This document shows, in pieces, positions 1 to 10,365 of a DNA stretch of 64,000 bases. Origin of the DNA: Longibacter salinarum (GTDB lineage: Bacteria; Bacteroidota; Rhodothermia; Rhodothermales; Salinibacteraceae). Position 1 is the first letter of the stretch, and each line of letters begins with the position of its first letter. The notes beneath the pieces were generated by a model. The model ran no database searches. It was not told where the DNA came from and saw only the letters and a list, made by a program, of their open reading frames with translations. The stretch lies in assembly GCF_002554795.1 (NCBI RefSeq), contig NZ_PDEQ01000002.1, forward strand, positions 620,001 to 684,000, written 5' to 3'. A program made the translations under genes and the position numbers.

Positions 1-920
1 TCGTCCGGCTGTACACCGGCCCGTGAAACGAACACATCTTCCAGTGTTGGCTGCCGGACGGTGGCGCTTCGAATGTGATCTCCGAGCGCCTCGTACAGTG
101 AGCTGAGAAGCTGCGGTGCGTCTTCGTGGGCGATCTGGAGTGATTCGCCGGCTATGTCCGCTCGAATCCCGAACTGTGACTCGATATGGTCGCGCAGGGC
201 GGAGGGATCATCGCTTTCAATCCACAACATTTCCCCACCGAGCTCGGCCTTGAGGGCATCCGGTGACCCGTTGGCGACGAGGCGCCCGTTTGCGAGAATA
301 GCCACCTGATCGCATCGCTCCGCTTCTTCCATCAGGTGAGTGGCAACGAGAAGCGTCGTGCCTTCGTCTTCGCGAAGACGATCGATCGCCTGCCAGAAGG
401 TGCGCCGTGCCATCGGGTCGAGTCCCGTGGTCGGTTCATCAAGGAGGAGGAGCTCGGGACGGTGCAGCAGTCCGCGAGCGAGATCGACGCGACGCTGCAG
501 GCCCCCCGAAAGCGTATCGACGCGGTCGTCAGCTCGGTCGTAGACGTCGAAGAGGGTGAGCAAATGTTTGATGCGCTCCTGAAGAGCCTCGCCACGAAGA
601 CCGTAGAGTGCACCCTGGAATCGCAGGTTTTCGCGGACCGATAGGTTCTCGTCCAGCGCGTAATCCTGAAAGACAGACCCGAGCCGTGCACGAACAGCGG
701 AGGGTTCATCTGTTGTCGAGAGGCCGAAGACGCTGGCCTGTCCCTCCGAGGGAGGCATCAGGGTTGACAGGATGCGAAAGAGCGTTGTTTTGCCACTTCC
801 ATTTGGGCCGAGCAGCCCGTGCAATGCACCCTCCTCGATGTGAAGCGAGAGATCGGACAGGGCCTCATGTGAGCCGTAACGGTGGCTCAGGCCCTCGATG
901 GCGACGGCGGGAGCGGGCAT
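1..920 (-). CDS. ABC transporter ATP-binding protein (partial, C-terminus beyond window)
   Basis: The reverse strand from the ATG at 918-920 reads open to the window edge (306 codons visible, no stop). It is the ATPase subunit of an ABC transporter. Visible motifs are Walker A GPNGSGKTT at about residues 38-46, signature LSGG at about 137-140, Walker B LLLLDEP at about 157-163 and the H-loop histidine in VATHLMEE near 195. After the nucleotide-binding domain a C-terminal accessory region of about 90 residues continues to the edge, as in drug/heme/Nod-type exporter ATPases. It lies about 180 bp downstream of ctaB on the same strand, so a role linked to respiratory-chain assembly is possible but unproven. 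The permease partner must be outside the window. The family is certain, the substrate unknown. Confidence 0.93.
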   Translation of the reverse strand, partial: MPAPAVAIEGLSHRYGSHEALSDLSLHIEEGALHGLLGPNGSGKTTLFRILSTLMPPSEGQASVFGLSTTDEPSAVRARLGSVFQDYALDENLSVRENLRFQGALYGLRGEALQERIKHLLTLFDVYDRADDRVDTLSGGLQRRVDLARGLLHRPELLLLDEPTTGLDPMARRTFWQAIDRLREDEGTTLLVATHLMEEAERCDQVAILANGRLVANGSPDALKAELGGEMLWIESDDPSALRDHIESQFGIRADIAGESLQIAHEDAPQLLSSLYEALGDHIRSATVRQPTLEDVFVSRAGVQPD

Positions 921-1101
921 ATGGGGAAGCGAAGAAGCGGTGGGGGCAGAGAAGCCAGCGAAGCGTAACGATCAAAACGGACCGTCCGGTCGTGAGGTTC
1001 ATGCTGACCTTTCCAATGTTTCGACTACATAGAAGCGATTGGACTGGACGGCACGTCGCATCATGTTCTGCCAGGATGGAATGCATGCAGGCAGGTGCAG
1101 C

Positions 1102-2067
1102 TTATGCAACCAGCCAGTCGATGCCGATGGCGGCGACGAGAACGGGGATGTAGACGATCGACGCTTTGAGGACCCGGCGAGCGGCCTGTCCGGTTTTGGC
1201 TCGGGCGAAATCGATCGTCGTCCACAGAAACCAGATACCCAGCGGTGCAGCGACGGCGAGATAGAGCCAGCCGGCGGTGCTGTAAACGAATGGGGTGACA
1301 CTCGCAACGCAGAGGAGAACCGTAGAGCCGATCATCTGCACGGCGGTTGATGTGCCGCCTGGCTCGAGGACCGGGAGCATGGCGTAATTCCCTCGTGCAT
1401 AGTCCTTTCGATACATCCAGGCGAGCGAAAGGAAGTGGGGCATTTGCCAGAAAGCAAGGATGGCAAATATTGCCCAGCCGCCGGCGCCGAGGTCACCGGT
1501 TGCGGCCGTGTAGCCGCCGAGCGCCGGCAGAGCTCCAGGGATGGTACCGATCACTGTATTCCACTTGGTGGTTCGCTTCAATGGCGTGTAGACGTACACG
1601 TAGAGAACCGCTGTCACCATCGCCAGGAGAGCCGTGAGCGGGTTCACGATGGGGCAGATGATGGCCACGCCCACGCAGACCATTGTTATGCCAACGGGCC
1701 GGGCGGCGGATGCAGAAATTCGGCCATCGGGAATGGGACGGTTCGCCGTCCGTTTCATCTGAGCGTCGTAGCGCTCCTCGATCACATGGTTTAGCATGCC
1801 GACTCCCCCCGCGCAGAGGGCGGTACCTACGAGTGTGACGCCGAGGATGAGGAGGTCGACGGAGTCCGGTGATCCAAGGAGGAAGCCAGCAAGCGCTGAG
1901 ACCGTGACGAGGAACGAGATCTCCGGCTTCGTCAGCTCCAGGTAATCCCGCAGCACGTCTTGCCATGTTCGCTCTTCCGTGGCAACGGCCGAGTGAACGG
2001 GCCGATCGGCACGGGCGACCGCGGCGGGCGTCTCACGCGGAGAAACGTCAATGTCGGAAGTAGACAT
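1102..2067 (-). CDS. ctaB: protoheme IX farnesyltransferase
   Basis: UbiA-family integral membrane prenyltransferase that converts protoheme IX to heme O for cytochrome oxidase. The first Asp-rich motif is visible as NHVIEERYDAQMKRTANRP, the diagnostic signature of CtaB/CyoE, and a second conserved segment follows around PLKRTTKWNTVIGTIPGALP. Roughly nine hydrophobic segments fill the rest. I place the start at the ATG ending at 2067 (MSTSDID, 321 residues). An in-frame ATG at 2112 abuts the ctaA stop but adds a 15-residue tail unlike the family. No clear Shine-Dalgarno is seen. It follows ctaA directly on the same strand, so the two are almost certainly co-transcribed and act consecutively (heme B to heme O to heme A). 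Confidence 0.93.
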   Translation of the reverse strand: MSTSDIDVSPRETPAAVARADRPVHSAVATEERTWQDVLRDYLELTKPEISFLVTVSALAGFLLGSPDSVDLLILGVTLVGTALCAGGVGMLNHVIEERYDAQMKRTANRPIPDGRISASAARPVGITMVCVGVAIICPIVNPLTALLAMVTAVLYVYVYTPLKRTTKWNTVIGTIPGALPALGGYTAATGDLGAGGWAIFAILAFWQMPHFLSLAWMYRKDYARGNYAMLPVLEPGGTSTAVQMIGSTVLLCVASVTPFVYSTAGWLYLAVAAPLGIWFLWTTIDFARAKTGQAARRVLKASIVYIPVLVAAIGIDWLVA

Positions 2068-2112
2068 GCAACAGGAAGTTAGAACAGAAGGGGAAGAGCC
2101 GAGGGGCCGCAA

Positions 2113-3135
2113 TTACGCGTCTGCCTTAGGCGACGTGGAAGCGAGCACAGGTTTTGACTGGCTGTGGTCGCCTGTGGATCGCCTCGATTCGTCCAGCAGT
2201 TCCGTTACGCGGCGCTGCGGAGCTTGGCGGCGGGCGGCGAGGAGCGTCGTTGCCGTTGTCGTTCCCATGAGAATCGCCCCCACCAATACGTGACTGGACG
2301 CGAGAACGATTTGTAGCGTTGAACGGGTCGATGCCGCCATATCGGTCACTAGCACGACGTATGCGGCGAGCCCAAGAGTGAATTGGACGGCGAGTGTTAG
2401 TACCATGGCCCACGCGCTGAGGTTGAGACCGCGGTAGCCGTCGAAATGCTTCTGGACGAGGACAAACGTAGCAATGATGAGTCCGGAAACGATCAGGGCA
2501 CCTGCAATGTGGAGAGCGGCATAGAATCCGTGGATGCCGTGACCGAATTGCCGGAGAACCGCACCGAGGACGATCTGAAGGTACAGAAGTCCGACCGTGG
2601 CGTAGGCAGTCCGACGTAGCGTCTGAGCAGCATCGGAGTCCGGCAGGCGCGATGAAATGCTTCGCCACGTCTTCGTTGTTGATAGCGCCAGCGCGGCGAG
2701 GACGGCGACGAAGATCTGTGCCGTGCAGGCGTGCACTGCCGCGAGAGCGAGCGAGTTCTCGGTCACGCGGAGGCCGCCAAGCAGACCCTGAATCGAAACC
2801 AGCACGAGGGCGGCAATACCGAGACGTCGCGCCCATCGACGCGAATCGGCCAGGTACGTCCAAACCGCCAGGATGAGTGTCAGAAAACCGACGAGAGCGC
2901 CAAGAAGGCGATGTCCGTGTTCCGCAAGCACCGGAGCGTACTCATACCATCCCGGCATCCCCGTTCGAAACGGGTCATACGAGCCGAACGAAGAGGGCCA
3001 ATCGGGGACGGCCATGCCGGCGTTGATGCTTGTGACCCATCCGCCCCAGGAAATCAGCACAGCCGTAACGGCCAGAGCGAGAAGGGCGAACCGTCGCCGC
3101 GCCTTCCACGCTCGATCGTCAAGAGAAAGGTCCAT
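2113..3135 (-). CDS. ctaA: heme A synthase (COX15/CtaA family)
   Basis: Membrane monooxygenase that converts heme O to heme A. The protein (340 residues from MDLSLDDRAW) has about eight transmembrane segments. Candidate heme-ligand histidines lie in AEHGHRLLG, AAVHACTAQ and GHGIHGFYAALH, the usual pattern of paired histidines in the two four-helix halves. The reading frame stays open about 340 bp further upstream, but that sequence is basic and not membrane-like, so the ATG at 3133-3135 is preferred. It is followed by ctaB with no real spacer. The upstream gene is divergent, so the promoter should lie in 3136-3404. Confidence 0.9.
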   Translation of the reverse strand: MDLSLDDRAWKARRRFALLALAVTAVLISWGGWVTSINAGMAVPDWPSSFGSYDPFRTGMPGWYEYAPVLAEHGHRLLGALVGFLTLILAVWTYLADSRRWARRLGIAALVLVSIQGLLGGLRVTENSLALAAVHACTAQIFVAVLAALALSTTKTWRSISSRLPDSDAAQTLRRTAYATVGLLYLQIVLGAVLRQFGHGIHGFYAALHIAGALIVSGLIIATFVLVQKHFDGYRGLNLSAWAMVLTLAVQFTLGLAAYVVLVTDMAASTRSTLQIVLASSHVLVGAILMGTTTATTLLAARRQAPQRRVTELLDESRRSTGDHSQSKPVLASTSPKADA

Positions 3136-3404
3136 GATGCCGAAGGCGACCTGAAAGATAGAGTAACCAGGACAAAGAAAACCGACCGCGCTACCTGCCG
3201 GTTTCGTTAAGAAGCGGTGGGAATGAAGCCTGTGTGGATGTCGGTTAACAACCTGGAAACGGAGGCCGTGTCGTGTTCGATATCCACCGATTCGAATTGT
3301 ACATTCCCCCGTGACCGGTCGTTTTATAGAACGACGGGTTCGCGCACGACGCCGTGTGAGAATTGTTGCGCGCCCACTCAGAATTGCCAATACATTTCCA
3401 ACGC

Positions 3405-4787
3405 ATGTCAAACGGTACGCTGATCGCCTCCATTTCTGGAATTCGTGGCATTGTCGGTAACGGGCTCGACCCATCGGTTCTTGTCCGATACGCGTCGGCG
3501 TACGGTACGTGGGCCCACCGGCGGGCCGTGGCGGATGGTCGCTCGCCCCTGATTGTCGTCGGACGAGATGCCCGGCGCTCGGGTCCGGTATGTGCTTCGA
3601 TTGTCATGTCTACACTTCAAGGGATGGGCTGCGACGTGATCGATGCCGGCTTAGCGACCACTCCGACGGTTGAGATGGCTGTCATTGAGGAAAACGCAGC
3701 GGGAGGAATTATTCTCTCGGCTTCGCATAATCCGGAGGAATGGAATGCACTCAAGCTGTTGAACGAGCGTGGGGAGTTTCTCACGCCGGCCGAAGGAGAA
3801 GCGGTCATGCAGATCGCCGACCGAGAGGATACAGATCCCGCCGGGGTCGACGCGCTGGGCACGCTTCGGGAGCACGACTTCCTCGACATGCACGTGAGCC
3901 GGATCCTTGATCTGGACGCCATTGACGCAGATGTGATCGCCGGAGCGGGCCTGACGGCGGTTGTGGATGGCGTCAACTCTGTCGGCGGCGTGGCGCTGCC
4001 ACGATTGCTTCACGAGCTCGGTGTGGAGGTGATCGAACTGAACTGTGAGCCGACCGGCCGTTTCGCACATCCCGCCGAGCCGCGACCGCAGCATCTCAAA
4101 GGGTTGACGCAGAAGGTCAAAGAGGAAGGCGCCGACATTGGCCTCGCCGTGGACCCCGACGCAGACCGTCTTGCACTTGTTGACGATCAGGGTCGATTCA
4201 TTCTGGAAGAACTGACTCAGGTTATCGCAGCGGATTTCTGGTGGCAGCATCACGATGGCCCTTTCGTGACGAATCTGTCGTCCTCCCGGGCAATTGAAGA
4301 TGTCGCGACGAAATACGGCCAGGAGGTACATCGCTCGGCGGTTGGAGAGATCAACGTCGTGATGACGATGAGAACGAGCGGGGCCGTGTTAGGGGGCGAA
4401 GGCAACGGCGGCGTCATCGTACCGGACCTGCACTACGGTCGGGACGCCCTGGCGGGAGCGGCGATTGTCCTGCAGCATCTCGCCACCTCGGGCAAAACGC
4501 TCGCCGAGATTCACGATAGCATGCCATCGTACGAGATCGCCAAGGACAAGCTTCCGCTTCCCGATCTGGATGTGGATGCGCTTTTGACACGCATGGCGAC
4601 GAAGTATGAGGAAGAGGATCTCTCCGCCGTTGATGGCCTCAAGATCGACTTTCCAGATTCGTGGGTTCATATGCGACCCTCCAACACCGAGCCCATCCTT
4701 CGGGTTTACGCCGAAGCGTCCACCGTGGCGAAAGCACAGGCCCTGGCGGATCGCTTCAAACAGGAACTATCCGACATGATCGGCTAG
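3405..4787 (+). CDS. glmM: phosphoglucosamine mutase-type alpha-D-phosphohexomutase
   Basis: Four-domain phosphohexomutase of 460 residues, most likely interconverting glucosamine-6-P and glucosamine-1-P for cell-wall precursor supply. The active-site phosphoserine is Ser107 in SASHNPEEWNALK, the magnesium loop is DPDADRL, the sugar-binding loop is GEGNGGV, and the phosphate-binding loop PSNTEPILRVYAEA lies near the C-terminus. The start at 3405 (MSNGTLIASISGIRG) gives the family N-terminus; an earlier in-frame ATG at 3363 would add 14 unlikely residues. Substrate choice between glucosamine-P, mannose-P and glucose-P cannot be fixed by eye, so the symbol is tentative. It is divergent from ctaA and 75 bp upstream of the next gene. 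Confidence 0.85.
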   Translation: MSNGTLIASISGIRGIVGNGLDPSVLVRYASAYGTWAHRRAVADGRSPLIVVGRDARRSGPVCASIVMSTLQGMGCDVIDAGLATTPTVEMAVIEENAAGGIILSASHNPEEWNALKLLNERGEFLTPAEGEAVMQIADREDTDPAGVDALGTLREHDFLDMHVSRILDLDAIDADVIAGAGLTAVVDGVNSVGGVALPRLLHELGVEVIELNCEPTGRFAHPAEPRPQHLKGLTQKVKEEGADIGLAVDPDADRLALVDDQGRFILEELTQVIAADFWWQHHDGPFVTNLSSSRAIEDVATKYGQEVHRSAVGEINVVMTMRTSGAVLGGEGNGGVIVPDLHYGRDALAGAAIVLQHLATSGKTLAEIHDSMPSYEIAKDKLPLPDLDVDALLTRMATKYEEEDLSAVDGLKIDFPDSWVHMRPSNTEPILRVYAEASTVAKAQALADRFKQELSDMIG

Positions 4788-4862
4788 CCCGTCCGCTCGC
4801 TCGAGTCGGCATCACCATTTCTCATCGACCGTTCTTCGACACTCATTTCTGGTCTCAATCAT

Positions 4863-7595
4863 ATGCCCGACGAAAACGCCTCAACGCAGGTCGACCCATC
4901 GTATGACCTCATATCCTCACGGCGTCAGCCGCTCGACGCTATTTTTAACCCGAAGAATGTCGCCGTCATCGGCGCGAGTGAACAACCCGGCAGCGTGGGG
5001 CGAACGCTCCTGTGGAATTTGATCAGCAACCCGTTCGGGGGAACCGTTTTTCCCGTAAACCCGAACCGGGACAGTGTATTGGGAATCACGGCGCACGATA
5101 CGATCGGTTCGATCGATTCGGACGTTGATCTTGCGGTGATCGCGACGCCGGCGCATACGGTTCCGTCGATCGTAAAAGAGTGTGCGGATGCCGGTGTGGG
5201 TGGCATTATCATCATCTCGGCTGGCTTCCGTGAGATCGGTGAGCAGGGCGCGGAGCTAGAGAAGGAGATTCTCAACATCGCGCAGCGCGAGGGTGTGCGC
5301 ATCGTGGGGCCGAACTGCCTCGGGGTGATGCGACCGCCGTCTGGCCTCAACGCCACGTTCGCCGGGGCCATGGCTCGCCCGGGTAACGTGGCGTTCGTCA
5401 GTCAGAGCGGTGCGCTCCTCACCTCGATTCTCGACTGGAGCTTCCGCGAAAACGTCGGGTTCAGCGCCTTTGTCTCCATCGGCTCGATGCTGGATGTCGA
5501 CTGGGGCGACGTCATCCATTATCTGGGGGACGATCCCAAGACGGAAGCGATCGTTCTCTACATGGAATCGATTGGCGACGCCGGGTCCTTTATTTCGGCG
5601 GCTCGTGACGTGGCGCAGTCGAAGCCCATCATCGTCATCAAAGCCGGGCGGACACAAGCCGCTGCGCAGGCTGCCGCCTCCCACACGGGAACGCTCGCCG
5701 GTTCGGACGCTGTGCTCGATGCCGCATTCCGGCGTACGGGCGTCCTCCGTGTCGATCGGATCAACGATCTGTTTTACATGGCGGAGGTGTTGGCCAAGCA
5801 GCCACGTCCGCGTGGACCACGTCTCACGATTCTGACCAATGCGGGTGGGCCAGGCGTATTGGCGACGGATGCCCTGATCGAGGGCGGTGGGGAGCTTACG
5901 CCGATCTCGGACCACGCGATGGAGCAATTTAATGCTGTTCTGCCGGAGGCATGGAGCCATGGCAACCCCGTGGACATCCTTGGTGACGCCGATCCGAAGC
6001 GGTATGCGCAGGCGCTCGAAATCGCCTCGCAGGATGAAAACTCGGATGGCCTGCTCGTCGTGCTGACGCCGCAGGCGATGACGGAGCCGACGAAGACGGC
6101 CGAGCATCTCCGGCCGTATGCGCGCAATAATCGCAAGCCGGTGCTCGCAAGCTGGATGGGAGGCGCAGCGATCGAATCGGGAGAAAACATCTTGAACGAG
6201 GCGGGCCTGCCCACCTTCGCGTATCCCGATACCGCGGTGCGCGCGTTCAACAACATGTGGCGGTACAGCTACAACCTCAAGGCGCTATACGAAACCCCTA
6301 GCCTGCCGCAGGACGAGGAGGGGCTGCCGGCCCGGGACGACGCCAACTCCATCGTTCAGAGCGCCCACAAAGATGGTCGGGTTTTGCTCACAGAAGCAGA
6401 GTCGAAACGGCTGCTGAAAGCCTACGGAATCCCGACAGTTGAGACGCGGATCGCGGAGACAAAAAACGATGCCGTTGCAGCAGCAGATGATATCGGTTAT
6501 CCGGTTGTCGTCAAGCTCCATTCGCTGTCGATCACACACAAAACGGACGTGGGGGGCGTCAAGCTCAACCTTGAGAATGCCGAGGAGGTCGAGTCCGCCT
6601 TCGACGCCGTCAAAGGTGGCGTCCCTGCCGATGGCTTCGACGGCGTGACCGTTCAACCGATGGTCGACCTTTCCGATGCGTACGAACTGATTGTCGGGAG
6701 CAGTATGGACGATCAGTTTGGTCCGGTTCTGCTCTTCGGGTCCGGAGGGCAGCTCGTCGAGGTGGTGAAGGATAGCGCGCTCGGCCTTCCGCCGCTCAAC
6801 ACGACTCTGGCGCGCCGAATGATGGAGCAGACGAAAATCTACGAGGCACTTCAGGGCGTGCGCGGTCGCGAGCCGGTCGATATGGATGCGCTCGAGAAGC
6901 TGATGGTTCGATTCAGTCAACTCGTTGCGGAGCAGCCGCGCATCAAGGAGATTGACGTCAATCCGCTTCTCGCGCAGCCCGGGGATGAAGGACTCCTCGC
7001 TCTGGATGCACGGGTCGTTCTCCACCCGTACGAAGTTGATGACGCAGATCTTCCGTCACCTGCAATTCGGCCGTATCCGCGGCAGTACGTCGGGCAGCAC
7101 ACGATGCGTAGCGGTAAAGAGGTCACCGTGCGACCGATCCGACCGGAGGATGAGCCAAAGGTCGTCCAGTTCCATAAAGAGCTCTCCGAGCGGAGCGTCT
7201 ACCTTCGTTACGCCAGTCTGATGAAGCTGGAGCAGCGAGTTGCACACGAGCGGCTCGCACGCATCTGCTTCATCGACTATGCCCGTGAAATGGCTTTGGT
7301 CGCCGAAACCGAGGATGAGGAAATCATCGGAATCGGGCGATTGACCCAGCCGCCGGGACGAAACGAGGCGGAGTTTGCTATGCTCGTGATTGATGAATAT
7401 CAGGGCGAGGGAATCGGCACGGAGCTACTCCGTCGCCTGGTTCAGGTTGGCGAGGATGAAGGGCTTGACCGCATCACAGCGGATATTCTGCGTCAGAATC
7501 GGGCGATGCAGCGCGTCTGCGAGAAGATCGGCTTCCAGATCCTGCATTCAAACGATCCGGCCGAGGAGATGGTGAAGGCGGTCAAAGAGCTTTGA
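4863..7595 (+). CDS. NDP-forming acyl-CoA synthetase fused to a GNAT acetyltransferase
   Basis: A 910-residue fusion. In order: CoA-binding Rossmann domain (about 25-125), two succinyl-CoA-ligase-like domains (about 150-460), an ATP-grasp subunit (about 500-720, with [10 protein letters not shown] and [12 protein letters not shown]) and a C-terminal GNAT domain (about 745-905, acetyl-CoA loop [11 protein letters not shown]). The layout is that of the Pat/YfiQ protein lysine acetyltransferases. However, the ligase phospho-histidine appears to be kept: His274 in [11 protein letters not shown], where the ADP-forming acetyl-CoA synthetases carry their catalytic His. It may therefore still make or use acyl-CoA as well as acetylate proteins. 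The start at 4863 is close behind glmM. Family is certain; activity is inferred. Confidence 0.88.
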   Translation: MPDENASTQVDPSYDLISSRRQPLDAIFNPKNVAVIGASEQPGSVGRTLLWNLISNPFGGTVFPVNPNRDSVLGITAHDTIGSIDSDVDLAVIATPAHTVPSIVKECADAGVGGIIIISAGFREIGEQGAELEKEILNIAQREGVRIVGPNCLGVMRPPSGLNATFAGAMARPGNVAFVSQSGALLTSILDWSFRENVGFSAFVSIGSMLDVDWGDVIHYLGDDPKTEAIVLYMESIGDAGSFISAARDVAQSKPIIVIKAGRTQAAAQAAASHTGTLAGSDAVLDAAFRRTGVLRVDRINDLFYMAEVLAKQPRPRGPRLTILTNAGGPGVLATDALIEGGGELTPISDHAMEQFNAVLPEAWSHGNPVDILGDADPKRYAQALEIASQDENSDGLLVVLTPQAMTEPTKTAEHLRPYARNNRKPVLASWMGGAAIESGENILNEAGLPTFAYPDTAVRAFNNMWRYSYNLKALYETPSLPQDEEGLPARDDANSIVQSAHKDGRVLLTEAESKRLLKAYGIPTVETRIAETKNDAVAAADDIGYPVVVKLHSLSITHKTDVGGVKLNLENAEEVESAFDAVKGGVPADGFDGVTVQPMVDLSDAYELIVGSSMDDQFGPVLLFGSGGQLVEVVKDSALGLPPLNTTLARRMMEQTKIYEALQGVRGREPVDMDALEKLMVRFSQLVAEQPRIKEIDVNPLLAQPGDEGLLALDARVVLHPYEVDDADLPSPAIRPYPRQYVGQHTMRSGKEVTVRPIRPEDEPKVVQFHKELSERSVYLRYASLMKLEQRVAHERLARICFIDYAREMALVAETEDEEIIGIGRLTQPPGRNEAEFAMLVIDEYQGEGIGTELLRRLVQVGEDEGLDRITADILRQNRAMQRVCEKIGFQILHSNDPAEEMVKAVKEL

Positions 7596-7843
7596 TCAGC
7601 TCTCCGAACCACGCTTTTCCCACGCGCTGTGACGTAGGCTCGATCCTATTGGCAAGATGGTAACGACGAGGACGGCAGGATTCTGCAACGTCCGAAGGGG
7701 TCGAGTCTACAACAAGACGACGAAACCTGAAGCCCGCTGTCATTGCGCAGAATAGTCTACTCGATTCGGGCCTGGCACAGACGTGTCGTTCTCGGGATTC
7801 TTCTTTCTTTGCGATACGCTGGACTCGCAGCACTGCCCTCAAT

Positions 7844-10252
7844 ATGACCGATCCTCCCACATCTCAGGCGGAGTTACAAGATCGGGTACATCAACTCGAG
7901 CAGCGTGTCCAAGCGCTGCGTGACGAGGTTGAACGTGAACGTGTTGCTCGAGAGACCAGTGAGTCGCTGCTGGACCGGGCGGCCGACGGTGCATTTACAG
8001 CGCAGGTCGATGAGCAGGGGCGAATCATCAGCGTCTGGGTGGATGAATCCATGCCCGTGCAGCGGGACGTGTTGCAGTCTGTCTTGCAGTCCGAACCCGT
8101 GCCCGCGCACTGCCGTCACGTTGTGAATACGGGTCGTCCGGTGCGTTTTCTCGTTGAGCCAAATGGCTCGGACTCGAACGGAACGGTGGATGCACCTTCG
8201 GGAGATGCAACGACGAGTGGCATGGGAGCCGAGGAAACGACGCTCGATGCGAGCGTTGAGGCATGGGACGTCACTCTGGTTTCGGTACGTGCCGCGGAGG
8301 CGAGCCTGTTCGAGTTGCCGTTGTCGCAGGGGGATGGAGGCATCGTCGACGGTGCGTCTTACGTTCGAGGCATCCTTCGGACGGCCACAGCACAGGCGGG
8401 GCAGCGTGTCCTTCGGGAATCTCACGCTTTGCAGCACGAACTGGTTGAGCTCCTGCCCGATGCGATTCTGATTGTTGGGTCGGACGACCGGATTCTCTTT
8501 TCCAATTCTGCAGCGCTGAAGATGGTCGGTGCGTCCGACGAGGACGCGGTTCACGGGACGAAAATCTGGGATCACGTTCACCCGGGCAGTCGAGCCAGGA
8601 CGCGCAAGTGGAAGGACCGGATTCGCCGCGGCGCGCCGATCGACTTCGCTGAGCACAAGCTGATTCGCCAGGATGGCTCGTCGCGCCCGGTCGAAACGGC
8701 GTCGGTGCCGATTGTCTATCGGGGGCAGCGAGCTGCGCTTATCGCTGTTCGGGACCTCGCCGGTCGGCAGCGAATGGCTGAGACCATTCAGCATACGCTC
8801 GACCTGTTCGACAAGGCATTTCACCTCGGCCCGTCGGCGCTTCTGATCGTCCGCGTGCGAGACGGGATGATTCTCGAGGTAAGTGACCGGATGGTGGAGT
8901 TCGCCGGTCAGGATGCGCGCGACTTGCTCGGAGGAGCGATGGCACAGACGGAGGTCTCGCTTCCGCACGCATCGCTAAAGGATCTGTCAAGAGAACTGAT
9001 CCGGGAGGGAGCGATCCATGATCGGGAGTTGCAGGTCGATCTTCCGGATGGACGGTCGCGTGTGGTTCTGCTCAGCGCTCGCCTCACGGAAATCGACCAT
9101 GCCGTCTGTGCACTCGTCAGTCTGGTCGATGTCACCGAGCGGAAGAAAGCAGCCGTTGCCGTTCGAGAAAGCCGAACGCTTCTGGATAAAATTTTCCGGG
9201 CGAGCCCTGCACCAATAGCAATCTGCCGGCTCGACGATTGGCAGTATCTCGATGTGAATGACGCGATGTGCAGCCTCATCGGGTTTCCTCACGACGAGAT
9301 CGTCGGCCATACGCCCGGCAATCTGGGTCTCTGGGTAGACAGCGATTGCGAAGACGATCTCACGGAGCGTTTGAGCGAACAGGACGCTGTCTACGACTTC
9401 GAGGCGCGCTTTCGGCGCTCGGATGGCAGCACGGTGACGACGCTATCGTCGTTTCAGCGGATCTCCGTCGAGGGGGAGGAATGCGTTCTTGCTGTGATGA
9501 CGGACATCACGCAGCGGGAGGAGAAGAAACAGGCGCTCATTGAGGCGAAAGAGCGGGCCGAAGAGATTGCTCAATTCCGGTCGACCGTCCTCTCGAATAT
9601 GACGCACGAAGTCCGCACGCCGCTTACGGTGATCCTGGGCTTTACGTCGATTCTGAGCGAAGGCGTGAGCGAAGATTATCGGCGTTTCGTAAACCTGATC
9701 GAGCGGAGCGGCCGCCGGCTTCTGCTGACCCTCGACTCCCTTCTCGATCTCGCCCAGTTGGAGGCAGGCACGCTCGAGCCGGACATGGAAATTCAATCGG
9801 TATCGGACGCAATCACTCGAATGACAGCGTCCCACCGCAAGATCGCTGAGGAAAAGAATCTGTCGTTCGCGGTCGATGTGCCGGATATGCACGTGTTCGC
9901 CGAGTTTGACTTCGAGCTTCTCGGTCGCGTGATGAACCACCTCGTCGACAACGCAATGAAGTTTACGACGGAAGGCGCGATCAAGGTCATTGTTGAGGAA
10001 GTCGACAGTGATCTCACGATTCGTGTGCGCGACACCGGGCCGGGCATCGATGAGTCATTCCAGACGCGCATTTTCGATGCGTTTGCCCAAGAGAGCGAGG
10101 GTAATACTCGATCTCACCAGGGAAGCGGGCTCGGGCTGACGGTTTCCAAGCGCATCGTCGAATGTATGGACGGAGAGCTCTTCATTGAGAGTGCGAAGGG
10201 ACAGGGGACGGAGGTGACGATCACCTTCCCGGTAATCTCTGTCGACGACTAA
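7844..10252 (+). CDS. PAS-domain sensor histidine kinase
   Basis: An 802-residue kinase with no obvious transmembrane segment, so probably cytoplasmic. A coiled-coil N-terminus (residues 1-45) is followed by three PAS-like domains at about 200-320, 325-435 and 445-565. Next come a HisKA dimerisation domain with the phospho-acceptor His588 in NMTHEVRTPLTVILGF, and a HATPase_c domain from about 693 with N box LVDNAMKFT, G1 DTGPGID and G2 GSGLGLTVSK. No response regulator is adjacent, so it is an orphan in this window. It ends at a strong bidirectional terminator shared with the convergent secG. The ligand or signal of the PAS domains cannot be read from sequence. Confidence 0.92.
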   Translation: MTDPPTSQAELQDRVHQLEQRVQALRDEVERERVARETSESLLDRAADGAFTAQVDEQGRIISVWVDESMPVQRDVLQSVLQSEPVPAHCRHVVNTGRPVRFLVEPNGSDSNGTVDAPSGDATTSGMGAEETTLDASVEAWDVTLVSVRAAEASLFELPLSQGDGGIVDGASYVRGILRTATAQAGQRVLRESHALQHELVELLPDAILIVGSDDRILFSNSAALKMVGASDEDAVHGTKIWDHVHPGSRARTRKWKDRIRRGAPIDFAEHKLIRQDGSSRPVETASVPIVYRGQRAALIAVRDLAGRQRMAETIQHTLDLFDKAFHLGPSALLIVRVRDGMILEVSDRMVEFAGQDARDLLGGAMAQTEVSLPHASLKDLSRELIREGAIHDRELQVDLPDGRSRVVLLSARLTEIDHAVCALVSLVDVTERKKAAVAVRESRTLLDKIFRASPAPIAICRLDDWQYLDVNDAMCSLIGFPHDEIVGHTPGNLGLWVDSDCEDDLTERLSEQDAVYDFEARFRRSDGSTVTTLSSFQRISVEGEECVLAVMTDITQREEKKQALIEAKERAEEIAQFRSTVLSNMTHEVRTPLTVILGFTSILSEGVSEDYRRFVNLIERSGRRLLLTLDSLLDLAQLEAGTLEPDMEIQSVSDAITRMTASHRKIAEEKNLSFAVDVPDMHVFAEFDFELLGRVMNHLVDNAMKFTTEGAIKVIVEEVDSDLTIRVRDTGPGIDESFQTRIFDAFAQESEGNTRSHQGSGLGLTVSKRIVECMDGELFIESAKGQGTEVTITFPVISVDD

Positions 10253-10295
10253 GAATCGTTCGCTATCGGCAAGTCGTAGCTGCCACCATAAAGAA

Positions 10296-10330
10296 ATCCC
10301 CTGAGGCTCAGAGGTGGAGCCTCAGGGGAT
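10296..10330. terminator. bidirectional intrinsic terminator between the PAS kinase and secG
   Basis: A perfect 14-bp inverted repeat ATCCCCTGAGGCTC / GAGCCTCAGGGGAT with a 7-nt loop (10310-10316). T-rich sequence follows on both sides (ACGTTTT on plus, TTTCTTT on minus). It lies between two convergent genes. Confidence 0.9.
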
Positions 10331-10365
10331 ACGTTTTGCTCTGGATGTGCTGCTTCGCGCTTCGG

